A stretch of DNA of 45,040 bases from Bacteroidota bacterium. GTDB lineage: Bacteria > Bacteroidota > Bacteroidia > Chitinophagales > Chitinophagaceae. The stretch is taken from the NCBI GenBank assembly GCA_013288945.1, contig JABDAZ010000025.1, positions 1 through 45,040 of the forward strand, written 5' to 3'. Below, piece by piece: positions 8,130-15,847 of this stretch; the stretch's first letter is position 1, and the number at the start of each line of letters is the position of its first letter. The notes below the pieces were generated by a model. That model worked only from the letters and a program-made list of their open reading frames with translations. It searched no databases and was not told the origin of the DNA. The translations under genes and the position numbers were made by a program.

Positions 8130-8651
8130 ATGATGGTTATGGAAAATTCAAAGAATCAGCAAGAATGGTATCAAATCCAGGAAGTGGAACTGGTTTACAA
8201 ATCAAAAGTAATAGCATCGCTTCGTCCGGTTGTTGCATCAGCTAAACAAGCGTATGATGTACTGTGGCAGACATGGGACAAAAACAAAGTGGAATTGCAG
8301 GAACAGTTTAAAGTATTGCTTTTAAACCGCGGCGGCAAAGCCGTTGGTATTTATGAATTATCAACTGGTGGTATTGCGGGAACAGTAGCTGACCCAAGAT
8401 TAATATTTATGGCGGCGTTAAAGGCAAATGCCTGTAGTGTAATTCTGGCGCATAACCATCCGTCTTCAAATCTCAAACCAAGCAGAGCAGATGAAGAACT
8501 CACTCGAAAAATAAAAGAAGCTGGAAAGCTTCTGGATATAAATGTGCTTGATCATATTATCGTTACTGAATAAGGATTTTATTCATTCGCTGATGAAGGG
8601 GTTCTATTCCCCCTTTTTTATGCAACTGGAAAAATGAAATATTTGAATTAA
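8130..8651 (+). pseudogene. radC: radC-family JAB/MPN protein with an in-frame ochre stop
   Basis: The ORF up to 8573 (147 aa) has the RadC/JAB pattern: EQFKVLLLNRGGKAVG, GTVADPRLIFMAALKANA, the metal-site motif AHNHPSSNLKPSRAD (HxHP...S...D) and LDINVLDHIIVTE. The TAA at 8571-8573 is followed in the same frame by GFYSFADEGVLF, which is the usual RadC end, so the stop interrupts the natural C-terminus. All visible metal-binding residues lie before the stop, so the short product might still fold. RadC-like proteins are common in Bacteroidota mobile elements, with unclear function. Eighteen bases spanning this stop (8563-8580) recur at 9620-9637. Confidence 0.8.
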
Positions 8652-8662
8652 TATGCAACACA

Positions 8663-8914
8663 ATGAACGATACTTATCAAATAATTGTTCAATATAGAGG
8701 GGAAGAAAAAATCTTCCATGCCGACTTGTTGCCCTACGGGTATAGCTACCAGATAAAAGTAATCATAAACGATCAGCAAATTTATTTTGAGCCGGATGAT
8801 GAAGGAAGCTACCGGGTGATAAGCATGCCCTGGCAGAAAGAAAAAGATTTTGAGAAAATGGATCACGCGTTACTATATGCAATCCAGCAGAAAATAGAAG
8901 AGATACTGAAATGA
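8663..8914 (+). CDS. hypothetical 83-aa protein
   Basis: A small beta-rich protein: YQIIVQYRGEEKIFHADL, then YSYQIKVIINDQQIYFEPDD, ending in a helix (KMDHALLYAIQQKIEEILK). It follows the radC remnant by 12 bp and resembles small uncharacterised proteins often found near radC in Bacteroidota. It seems intact, with a clear ATG and continuous frame. No function can be assigned. Confidence 0.65.
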   Translation: MNDTYQIIVQYRGEEKIFHADLLPYGYSYQIKVIINDQQIYFEPDDEGSYRVISMPWQKEKDFEKMDHALLYAIQQKIEEILK

Positions 8915-8924
8915 TTATTTTGTG

Positions 8925-9092
8925 TTATCCTTTTTCAGCAAGATTATTTTTTTTCTCCAGTAACCAATCCAAATCTTTTTTTAATACTTCAGTAAGCGAG
9001 TGATCATAGCCTGGTTTACCTGCAAGATTTAACTGGCGCTGGTAAGAAGTTTCCACCTCTCTTATCCTGGTTTCAATTTGTTGAGTAGTCAT
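8925..9092 (-). CDS. hypothetical 55-aa helical protein
   Basis: The ATG at 9092 begins MTTQQIETRIREVETSYQRQ, followed by LNLAGKPGYDHSLTEVLKKD and a Lys-rich end, with the stop at 8925. It is predicted to be two amphipathic helices. It converges with the 83-aa gene, with 10 bp between the stops. Its composition and full-length frame suggest a real gene; no family is recognised. Confidence 0.5.
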   Translation of the reverse strand: MTTQQIETRIREVETSYQRQLNLAGKPGYDHSLTEVLKKDLDWLLEKKNNLAEKG

Positions 9093-9141
9093 AATTTTAT
9101 GACTGCAATTTAAAACACTCCCGGAAACTGAAAATCTTTTT

Positions 9142-9578
9142 CTAAAAAGTTTTTAATTTTTCATTCATTTCAGCAAGACCCGCCTTTCCCAAAAGTTCAT
9201 TGGCTACAGCTCCCAGTTCGGTAAATGTTTCTTTAGACACAATATCCAGAATGCTTAATGATTTATCATCTGTTTCTTTTGCTAAGTCCAAGGCAACTTA
9301 CAAGAAATGGCATTTCGGGAAAGCTTTCCTGAATTTTCTCCGAACTGTTTACCGTAGCCAACAAAAGCGGATGCAATGAATGTCCAGAAATAGGTCGCAC
9401 GGCTCCAATACTTATCAATCTCGAAGTCTCTGTTTTTCCATGCACGTTCAAGAGCTGCACCTATTTTTGTCTTATTCTCGTTAGCAGGTTCCAGGAAAGG
9501 CTCGTAATAAATATCTCCGGAAAATTCTTTATCCAACATTTGCTTTATTTGCATAGAATTAAAAATTTTATAAAACAA
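9142..9578 (-). pseudogene. frameshifted RipA-like membrane protein remnant plus a 3' scrap
   Basis: The start at 9578 gives a helical lead, then RAWKNRDFEIDKYWSRATYF and WTFIASAFVGY, which I associate with RipA-family octameric membrane proteins. Right after FVGY the natural continuation (LLLATVNSSEKIQESFPEMP, then FLVSCLGL) is found in another frame, so there is a frameshift near 9355. The rest of the membrane domain is missing. A third coding scrap follows, ending at 9142 (KETFTELGAVANELLGKAGL). It is a decayed locus; the RipA assignment is from memory of the motif and is moderate. Confidence 0.45.
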
Positions 9579-9732
9579 AGAATGAATTTTTATATCAGGA
9601 AATCAAACTAATTTTTCACTTACTGAATAAGGATTTTTCACTCAGCTAACGATTTATAAAATATAAATTGTTATTTTTCTTATTCCATTTTTTTTAAAAA
9701 AGAGGGTTAGTTAAATTTAAGAAGAACATAAA
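9579..9732. other. spacer containing a second radC-tail scrap
   Basis: TTACTGAATAAGGATTTT at 9620-9637 repeats 8563-8580, including the stop that truncates radC. The flanking text is also similar (ATTCATTCGCTGATGA versus TTCACTCAGCTAACGA). This indicates a small duplication or the remnant of a second radC. The remainder is AT-rich and probably carries the promoter of the 9733 gene. Confidence 0.5.
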
Positions 9733-10518
9733 ATGCACTTCATGATTGCAACCAATACAGCTTTAGAGAATGACCAAAAAGAAATTGCTGAATTAAAGAG
9801 CAGTAAGCGCGCACTTGAAAAAAGAATACAAGCTTATCAATTTCAATGGTGGGTTGCGATTTGTTACATTGTTGCATGCGGCTTGTTGGGGTTTTGTTAT
9901 TCATTACTAAAACCCGGTTATTCAAATATTTCTGAAAGATCTATTCCCCCTGTTATATTAGGATCGGTATTTGGCCTTTTTGTTTATTCTTACGTAGTTT
10001 TTTTTATGAGGACGCGAATGGAAAATTCGCTCAGGAGAATAGAATTTCAATTGTCAAAATATGGTAGTGATGTTTTAAAAGAGACGTTGGAAGATAATTT
10101 CTTTACCAAATTAGTTCAGATAAATTTTAAATATCTGGATCAGTATTATTTACAAACCCAGGAGCAGGCAGAAAAAAGTTTCAGGTTATCTGTTTTTGTC
10201 TCAATTGCAGGTTTTATTATCGTTGTTATTGGAATTATAATTATTTATGTCAGGGGTGATGATAAAACTGCCGGTTATGTTACAACTGGAGCTGGAATTC
10301 TTGGTCAATTTATTTCTGCAGTTTTTTTCTATCTATATAATCAGACAATAATTAAAATGTCGCAGTACCATCAAAAATTAGTTCTTACACAGAACATAAG
10401 TCTCGCTCTTAAAATAACTGATGACATGGATAAAGAAGCAAAATCAAGATCGCTTGAAATTTTAATTGATAGACTGACTACGGATATCAATAAATATCTT
10501 GTAGATACAAACGAATGA
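9733..10518 (+). CDS. TRADD-N-associated-type membrane protein, 261 aa
   Basis: Structure: an N-terminal coiled-coil-prone helix (residues 10-38), two hydrophobic segments (about 40-60 and 72-92), then a long helix, then a signature block KLVQINFKYLDQYYLQTQEQ followed by two closely spaced TM segments (FRLSVFVSIAGFIIVVIGII and TTGAGILGQFISAVFFYLY). The block, in which NFKYLDQYY precedes a two-TM unit, matches the TRADD-N-associated TM domain (CyanoTRADDas_TM) known from bacterial conflict systems. The start could also be the ATG at 9742. It lies upstream of a J-domain and a TIR-like gene and would be the membrane component. The domain call is moderately confident. Confidence 0.65.
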   Translation: MHFMIATNTALENDQKEIAELKSSKRALEKRIQAYQFQWWVAICYIVACGLLGFCYSLLKPGYSNISERSIPPVILGSVFGLFVYSYVVFFMRTRMENSLRRIEFQLSKYGSDVLKETLEDNFFTKLVQINFKYLDQYYLQTQEQAEKSFRLSVFVSIAGFIIVVIGIIIIYVRGDDKTAGYVTTGAGILGQFISAVFFYLYNQTIIKMSQYHQKLVLTQNISLALKITDDMDKEAKSRSLEILIDRLTTDINKYLVDTNE

Positions 10519-10644
10519 TCATAAAAAAAAGAAAAGCTATTTAATTGATCTGCCAATGTTTCATCTAATTTATTCTGGCATTTTTTTGGAAGAAGTATTT
10601 ATAATTCTTAAACTGCTTTTTTAATTATATCCAAAACTAATTAA

Positions 10645-11016
10645 ATGAAAAATTTATACGAAATTCTTGGAATTCAATGCAATGCTACTTCAAGAGAAAT
10701 AAAAAAAAGGCACAGAATACTAGCCAAGCAATACCACCCGGACACAAATCCAAATGATAAAACAGCAGAAGAAAATTTTAAGAATATGCAGGCCGCTTAT
10801 GACGTGCTGAATGATGTTGAAAAAAGGCGCAAATATGATGAAAGTATTACCGCAGAAATAAATAAAGATCAGTTAGCCTCTTACAACTTCAATGGAGGCA
10901 GTTATTCAAGTATGTCATTTCAATTTGATTGGAAGCAGTTTGCAGGCTTTATCCTCGTGTTGATTACTTCTGTTTTTTTATTGATAAATATTTTCTCAAC
11001 AGATCACAAAGAGTAA
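10645..11016 (+). CDS. short membrane-anchored J-domain protein, 123 aa
   Basis: Residues 2-65 are a J-domain: NLYEILGIQ, the QYHPDTNPN loop with the HPD motif needed to stimulate Hsp70, then EENFKNMQAAYDVLNDVEKR and RRKYD. There is no G/F region or zinc domain. Residues about 95-116 are a TM helix (FAGFILVLITSVFLLINIF), so it is tail-anchored with the J-domain in the cytoplasm. It lies 4 bp before the TIR-like gene and 126 bp after the two-TM protein. Such minimal J-proteins can recruit DnaK to a partner; here the likely partner is the adjacent TIR/TRADD-N-TM complex, which is inference. Confidence 0.85.
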   Translation: MKNLYEILGIQCNATSREIKKRHRILAKQYHPDTNPNDKTAEENFKNMQAAYDVLNDVEKRRKYDESITAEINKDQLASYNFNGGSYSSMSFQFDWKQFAGFILVLITSVFLLINIFSTDHKE

Positions 11017-11020
11017 AATA

Positions 11021-11587
11021 ATGAATACTCCTTCAAACGGAACTGCTTTTATAAGCTGCAGCCTTAATCCAAAAGACGAACCATTTGTTAGCATGATTGA
11101 GCGGATCGTTATCGCACATAATCTAAAACCTTTCGGGACAGTTGGAAAATATTCAGCTGCGCCAGTGAATACGGCATTGCTTATGAGGCAAAATATTCCT
11201 TTGGCAGATATTCTAGTTGTAGTTGCCTCACCGCGATACTTTCAAAAAAATTTACAGACAGGGAAAATTTATAAAGGCATATCAGAGATGCTTCATGTTG
11301 AAGCCGGGATGGCTTATGCGTATGGAAAACCCATCGTTGCTTTTGTACAGGAGGGAACAAATCTTGGAAATTTCCTGCCAAACATAACGCAATATATAGT
11401 ACTAAATGGTTTTCAAAAAGACCTTGACAAAAACTGGCCATTAATAAACAACCTCTTTACGAATGCAATTCAAATGGCAAATAAGGCAAAACAAATAAAA
11501 TCATTAAAAGGATTTAGAAATATATTGGTCGGTGGCTTAGCTTTTATTGGGGGCGCTACTATTATTGATTCTTTTTCAGATGAATAA
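11021..11587 (+). CDS. TIR-like domain protein with C-terminal hydrophobic tail, 188 aa
   Basis: The fold pattern fits a TIR-like flavodoxin-type domain: strand TAFISCSLNPKDEPFV, helix, IPLADILVVVASPRYF, then SEMLHVEAGMAYAYGKPIVA, where E94 sits at the place of the catalytic Glu of NAD-cleaving TIRs. A nucleotide-deoxyribosyltransferase-like fold is an alternative. Residues about 165-183 (FRNILVGGLAFIGGATII) are hydrophobic and may anchor it. It starts 4 bp after the J-domain gene and ends 11 bp before the nuclease-like frame. Likely the effector or nucleotide-signal enzyme of the cluster. Activity cannot be read directly. Confidence 0.6.
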   Translation: MNTPSNGTAFISCSLNPKDEPFVSMIERIVIAHNLKPFGTVGKYSAAPVNTALLMRQNIPLADILVVVASPRYFQKNLQTGKIYKGISEMLHVEAGMAYAYGKPIVAFVQEGTNLGNFLPNITQYIVLNGFQKDLDKNWPLINNLFTNAIQMANKAKQIKSLKGFRNILVGGLAFIGGATIIDSFSDE

Positions 11588-11598
11588 ATCCTGACATT

Positions 11599-12320
11599 AT
11601 GCAGGCGATCGTAGATCTTACAAACGAAAGAACCTCCGGGACGTTCAAATTTCAATACTCCCTGAGAGTTCCGGTACATAAGCATTCGGAATTTATACCA
11701 AAAGATAAAAAATTAGCGGAAGGAATTATCGGATCATTTTATTGCGGATTTGCGAAAAGATATTTTTAAAAAAAAGTATTAAAAATTTCAGGCACAATAA
11801 CAATGATGATAAAAAAAATCCTGACGTACTTTTTGAAGAAGATGGTATAACAAAAGGAATTCAGATTACGCAACTTCAATTTACAAATCATGTGGCAAGA
11901 AAAGCTCTTGCAGATAAAAAAAGCCAGGAAATTGCAGATTCATTAGCCAGAATAATTCATATTCAGCATCCGGTTATTATAAACATTTTTCCTTCAACAA
12001 AAAAAGATATCATCCTTTTAAGCATTATTAAAAAGGGTAGAGAGAAAATTGAAAAAGCTTTAATAAACTTTATAGCTAATATTTTGAAAGGAAATTCATC
12101 GGTTTTATCCGGGGAGTTTCAACCAATCCATGTTGAAGTTGAAAATAAAATACTTTCTCCGAATTACAAATTCATTGCACTTAATTATGTTCCAAAAAAT
12201 GGTTTCCCGAGATTTAATGGTAAGGGAAATATTTATATCAATTATGATTTCGATGATGCTGCTTATGAAGAGAATGATATTGTATCTGCAATAGATGCTA
12301 TCTATGTTAAAAAAAAATAA
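11599..12320 (+). pseudogene. nuclease-like gene with a frameshift at a T5A8 run
   Basis: The first frame (11599-11769, 56 aa) starts MQAIVDLTNERTSGTFKFQY and ends at a TAA inside a T5A8 run. The second frame (ATG 11742, stop 12318-12320) continues naturally one base back: IIGSFYCGFAKRYF joins KKSIKNFRHNN and then PDVLFEEDGITKGIQITQLQ. The segment PDVLF...GIQIT resembles the core of PD-(D/E)xK-type nucleases with Gln in place of the usual catalytic acid. A mutation in the homopolymer or a -1 frameshift during translation would both fit; the joined protein would be about 237 aa. It directly follows the TIR-like gene and probably belongs to the same operon. The second ORF alone (192 aa) may also be expressed. 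Confidence 0.45.
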
Positions 12321-12585
12321 GGGCAATTCAGAACTATTATTGATTTGGGCAGATGAATTTGAATTAGTAAGTAATGAAAGAAAAATTGCAGAAAAATTTA
12401 TTCAGAAATTTGCTGATTCATCATTTGAAGAAGTTTATTTTATGACTTTTACAAACAACATGGTATTTTTTATAAATAGCCTTCAGTTATGGCCGATTAA
12501 GCTTTCTGAAAATTCTAGTTTTCCTAATGAAACTGTTGCACCTGATTTGTGGGCTGACTTTCGTAAAAGGACATTTCGGCGTTAA
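12295..12585 (+). CDS. hypothetical 96-aa protein
   Basis: It starts within the last codons of the nuclease-like frame (ATG 12295, or 12304 giving 93 aa) and ends at 12585, overlapping the end of the minus-strand UDG-like gene by 4 bp. It reads LLLIWADEFELVSNERKIAE, then FIQKFADSSFEEVYFMTFTN. Mixed alpha/beta; no family recognised. Overlap with the upstream gene suggests coupling, so it is probably part of the same module. Confidence 0.5.
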   Translation: MLSMLKKNKGNSELLLIWADEFELVSNERKIAEKFIQKFADSSFEEVYFMTFTNNMVFFINSLQLWPIKLSENSSFPNETVAPDLWADFRKRTFRR

Positions 12586-13193
12586 TGCGCAAAAGTATCG
12601 GCCAAAGCAGATTGGAACAAAGATTGGATGCCCTGCATATATTGACGCAGGTTTTTTCTTTTATAAACCAAAATATAGGAAGGATGGTGTACCGGTACAT
12701 AATTTATTCCATTCGATTCAAACGACTGGTAATTAAATTCATCGTCTAATGAATAATCACAGTTAAATTCTTTTTTTAATACAAATGTGGCTACCTGCTT
12801 GCCTAATAAAAAAATTGTGGATGGCTTCAATTCTTCAATTTCCATTTGCAGGTTTGGATAACATTTATCCATTTCATGTTCAAGGGGGTATCTTATTTTT
12901 TCGTCACGCATGGGAACGCACTTCACTAAATTAGTTTTATAAAATGAAATTGAATCAGCAAAAGGTTCTTCTATTTGCTTTAGCAGAGCTCCTGACCGTG
13001 TGTGAGATGCCAGGGGAAGCATTTCTTCTTCTTCTGAAAATTGTACAGCTGATAAACCAACCCAAAATATGGATGAAGGTTTTTTAAGATCAAATATGGG
13101 ATCTTGATTGAGGTATAACCCACAGGCTTTACATCTTTTATTCCTGCAGGGATTGAACGTTCGTTTCGAGTCCGGCGAATATTTTACCACCAT
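12582..13193 (-). CDS. uracil-DNA glycosylase superfamily protein with Fe-S cysteines, 203 aa
   Basis: The C-terminal two-thirds follows family-4/5 UDGs: FYKTNLVKCVPMRDEK, then a pattern C-P-L (DKCYPNL), ELKPSTIFLLGKQVATFVL, and the HHPSY motif (169-173) near the end. Cysteines C21, C24, C92 and C111 sit where these UDGs bind a 4Fe-4S cluster. The active-site strand is divergent: VGLSAVQFSEEEE replaces the usual GExPG(x)xED, and ASHTRSGALL replaces PFVGxxGxLL. The base specificity may therefore differ, or the protein may bind rather than cut. It overlaps the radical SAM gene by 56 bp (start inside its 3' end), which ties the two together. The fold is fairly certain; the substrate is unknown. 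Confidence 0.8.
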   Translation of the reverse strand: MVVKYSPDSKRTFNPCRNKRCKACGLYLNQDPIFDLKKPSSIFWVGLSAVQFSEEEEMLPLASHTRSGALLKQIEEPFADSISFYKTNLVKCVPMRDEKIRYPLEHEMDKCYPNLQMEIEELKPSTIFLLGKQVATFVLKKEFNCDYSLDDEFNYQSFESNGINYVPVHHPSYILVYKRKNLRQYMQGIQSLFQSALADTFAH

Positions 13194-14517
13194 TCAGGTT
13201 TGTTGTGCGGTAAATATAATCATTAAGAACATGATCTTCAACATTTGAATAATTCCCGGTATGAAAATTAAACTGTAACCTGCCAACCAGGTCTGACAAT
13301 TCTTTATTTGGCTGGACTGCTTGGACTTGCATGTTTATACCTTGCTCTTCAAGTTCATGATAGATCTGCGTTCCGTGATAAGGTCTGTATTGAAATACAC
13401 TGGTGCGAAAGTTAACGCCGAAAACGATTGATAAATCTTTAAGATTTTTCGCAAGCTGAAAAGTCATTTCCATATCTTCTTTGGTTTCGTTAGGAAAGCC
13501 ATAAATAAAATAGCCTTTCATATTTATCCCAGCTTTGAAAACTTTTGTAAGGTTTTTAATTATTAGCTCAATATTGCTGGTTTTACTAATGGCGCTAAGA
13601 ATTTTTGGCGATCCTGATTCAATACCAATAAAAAGTTCATTACATCCGCTTTTTTTCAAATTATTCATCAGGCTATCTTCAGCCAGGTTGAAAGTCATTA
13701 CATGCGCCATTGATCGCCACTGAAGATTAAATACTGAAAAAATGTTAACTGCTTTTTCAATACTTTTTTTATTTTTCAGAAAAAGGTCGTCAAGTACACG
13801 TATGGAATTTACCAATGGAGAATTTTGTTGAATTTCTTTCAATTCTTTAATGATTGAAGACTCGGATCTTTCTCTGGTTGATGTTTCTTTATTCAATGAT
13901 CTGGCTGCCGCGCAAAAGGCGCAGTTGTAAATACATCCGCGGCTTGCCACAATATTAGCTTCTGTAAAACCGAGCGCGTGTTGTACTGGTTCATTTGAAA
14001 AAAAACTTCGATCAAGGGGTACATCAGAAATATCCGTTACTAGGTATTTAGATTGATCGTTTACCTGGAAAACCCTCCTGTTATTTATATTAAGAAAAGG
14101 AACTTCATCTACCGTTCCTTGCACAATGTCAAGTGTTATTATTTCTCCGTCTCCGGTAACGACATCAATAAAATTATTCGTTTGCCAATTAATTATTTCG
14201 CGATATAATTGTTTTGTAGATAACCCACCGATAATAAAATGTGTTTTAAAATTCAAACTTTCTACAATCTCTTTTACAAGTTCTTTGTTGGCAGTAAATA
14301 TATTTGTTGCAACGAAATCGGGTTTATTTTTATTTAGTGTTTTTATAAGGTCCTCTAAAGAAATTCTTTTATCAACTGCATCTATTAACTCAACATCAAT
14401 ATTATTTTTTTTCAGGTTTGTGCCAATGTATCCCAACCCCAGTGGAGGCAAAGAATCTTCATCATACAGTTTATTTGTATAACGGAACAATGGTGAATTT
14501 ATAATTATGACCTTCAT
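13138..14517 (-). CDS. B12-binding-type radical SAM protein, 459 aa
   Basis: Residues 1-135 form a cobalamin-binding-like Rossmann domain (KVIIINSP, LPPLGLGYIGTNL, VELIDA, FIIGGLS, VVTGDGE) without the DxHxxG base-off motif. The radical SAM site is C195-x3-C199-x2-C202 in SRGCIYNCAFC. The rest continues the partial TIM barrel (ELFIGIESGSPKIL, GYFIYGFPNETKEDM). Such enzymes methylate or rearrange unactivated carbons, often on nucleic acids, tRNA or peptides. It lies 5 bp downstream of the membrane-protein gene and overlaps the UDG-like gene by 56 bp. Coupling of a radical SAM enzyme to a base-recognition fold suggests nucleic-acid modification or inspection; that is inference. Confidence 0.85.
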   Translation of the reverse strand: MKVIIINSPLFRYTNKLYDEDSLPPLGLGYIGTNLKKNNIDVELIDAVDKRISLEDLIKTLNKNKPDFVATNIFTANKELVKEIVESLNFKTHFIIGGLSTKQLYREIINWQTNNFIDVVTGDGEIITLDIVQGTVDEVPFLNINNRRVFQVNDQSKYLVTDISDVPLDRSFFSNEPVQHALGFTEANIVASRGCIYNCAFCAAARSLNKETSTRERSESSIIKELKEIQQNSPLVNSIRVLDDLFLKNKKSIEKAVNIFSVFNLQWRSMAHVMTFNLAEDSLMNNLKKSGCNELFIGIESGSPKILSAISKTSNIELIIKNLTKVFKAGINMKGYFIYGFPNETKEDMEMTFQLAKNLKDLSIVFGVNFRTSVFQYRPYHGTQIYHELEEQGINMQVQAVQPNKELSDLVGRLQFNFHTGNYSNVEDHVLNDYIYRTTNLNGGKIFAGLETNVQSLQE

Positions 14518-14522
14518 AAATA

Positions 14523-15314
14523 TTAGTTTCTTTTATAAAGAGCTATCCACAAAACTATCTCATCCGGTTTTGGAGTTTTAGCCATAGACCATGCTAATTC
14601 CCAAATGTTATTATACAGTGCGCCATTAGAATTTGCCAAATCAGTCTCAATAGCCTGATAAACTCCTGACGAAATACGGCTGTATATTAATAATTTGTTG
14701 ACACCATTTAACCTTATAATTCTTCCCCTTACATTTAAATCTGCTTTTTCCGGGTCATAAAATCTTAGCTCCACACCCTCTAATTCGTGTAAGAGTTTAC
14801 CATATCTTATTTGCTTAGTTGAGGTATCTGGAGTTTCGCATAAAATACAAATTTTTTTAAATCCAATAGATCGAAGATGAGTGTATTGAGAATTATTATT
14901 TATTTGTGATGGTTCATTTCCGAAAAAATTTAAATCCCCTCCAAAGAGTTTTATTTCATTTTTATCAGCCTTAGATGTGAAACTGTTTACTATTGGGTCG
15001 AGTTTAGTAGTCTTATAAACGTTTTTGAAAACTAGAAATTTATTTGAAAAAATAAAAAGCCCGATGCTCGATAGGATAGAAAATAATAGAACAATAATTC
15101 CAAAAAGCCCCCCCTTTACAAAAATTTTATCTGAAAAGAAAATTCCGGTAGCTAGACTTAACACAAAAATTAGGATTGCGAAGCCATAAAAAATATAATA
15201 AAGACTATTACTATTTTTTGAAGCGAAAATTTTGCTTCTAAGAATGCCTAATACTGCACCAAAGCAAATTGAAGCACCAGACAAAAGCAACTTGGTTAAA
15301 TTTTCGAAAATCAT
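14523..15314 (-). CDS. membrane protein with a cytoplasmic domain of unknown type, 263 aa
   Basis: Three hydrophobic segments lie in residues 1-95 (LLLSGASICFGAVLGIL, IFYGFAILIFVLSLATGIFF, FGIIVLLFSILSSIGLFIFS). The soluble domain at about 105-263 has FGGDLNFFG, GFKKICILCETP, ELRFYDPEKADLNVRGRII and LLIYSR strands. Its layout recalls phospholipase-D-like or nucleotide-sensing folds, but no HxK motif is seen, so I do not name it. It is 5 bp upstream of the radical SAM gene and 14 bp downstream of the PIN gene, within one minus-strand run from 16913 to 12582. A membrane-linked sensor or effector role would fit. Confidence 0.6.
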   Translation of the reverse strand: MIFENLTKLLLSGASICFGAVLGILRSKIFASKNSNSLYYIFYGFAILIFVLSLATGIFFSDKIFVKGGLFGIIVLLFSILSSIGLFIFSNKFLVFKNVYKTTKLDPIVNSFTSKADKNEIKLFGGDLNFFGNEPSQINNNSQYTHLRSIGFKKICILCETPDTSTKQIRYGKLLHELEGVELRFYDPEKADLNVRGRIIRLNGVNKLLIYSRISSGVYQAIETDLANSNGALYNNIWELAWSMAKTPKPDEIVLWIALYKRN

Positions 15315-15328
15315 TTGTGCCGTTTATA

Positions 15329-15847
15329 TTATTGTATCGATTGTTCTTTAATTAATTTAATGAGATCTTCGATTTCTTTTTTCGGTGCTCTATTATTTGC
15401 GAAAGCATATGCATTCAACTTTAATATTGCATCTTCAGTTTTCATTATTTTTTGTTCATAGAGTCGCTCAATAATCCATACTAACCCGTGAACTGAAATA
15501 TCTTCTCTGACAGCTAACTTTCTTAAACTCCCATCCGAACTTAATATTGTTGCTTTATTTCTCTTTGCTGATTCCATAACCGAGCAATCGGCAAAACTCA
15601 ACCCCGGATTATTTTCTGCTATGTTCTCGATTATTTCTAAAAGGCCCTCCTCATCTATTTCAATTTGTTTCCTCTTTATATAAATTGAAATTTCGCTTAG
15701 CTGTTTTTCATTTTCAACTTCAACCATTACCTGCGGTGTTGTAATTACCGTGAGCTCTAATTGAAAAAAAATATTTAACAGACCATGTTCAACAAGGTCA
15801 AAAAGGATGCAGGCATCTTGTATAACGATATCTTTTTTAGCCGACAC
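15329..15847 (-). CDS. PIN-domain protein paired with an ImmA/IrrE regulator, 172 aa
   Basis: PIN acidic positions are visible: D11 in VIQDACILFDL, E43 in TPQVMVEVE, D92 in GLSFADCSVM and D109 in ILSSDGSLRKLA, followed by a C-terminal helix pair. The pattern is like DUF3368/VapC-type PIN proteins. The ATG at 15847 overlaps the end of the HTH-peptidase gene by 11 bp, indicating a two-gene toxin-antitoxin-like unit. In such pairs the PIN protein is the likely RNase toxin and the HTH/ImmA protein controls it. The domain call is firm; toxicity is inferred. Confidence 0.8.
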   Translation of the reverse strand: MSAKKDIVIQDACILFDLVEHGLLNIFFQLELTVITTPQVMVEVENEKQLSEISIYIKRKQIEIDEEGLLEIIENIAENNPGLSFADCSVMESAKRNKATILSSDGSLRKLAVREDISVHGLVWIIERLYEQKIMKTEDAILKLNAYAFANNRAPKKEIEDLIKLIKEQSIQ

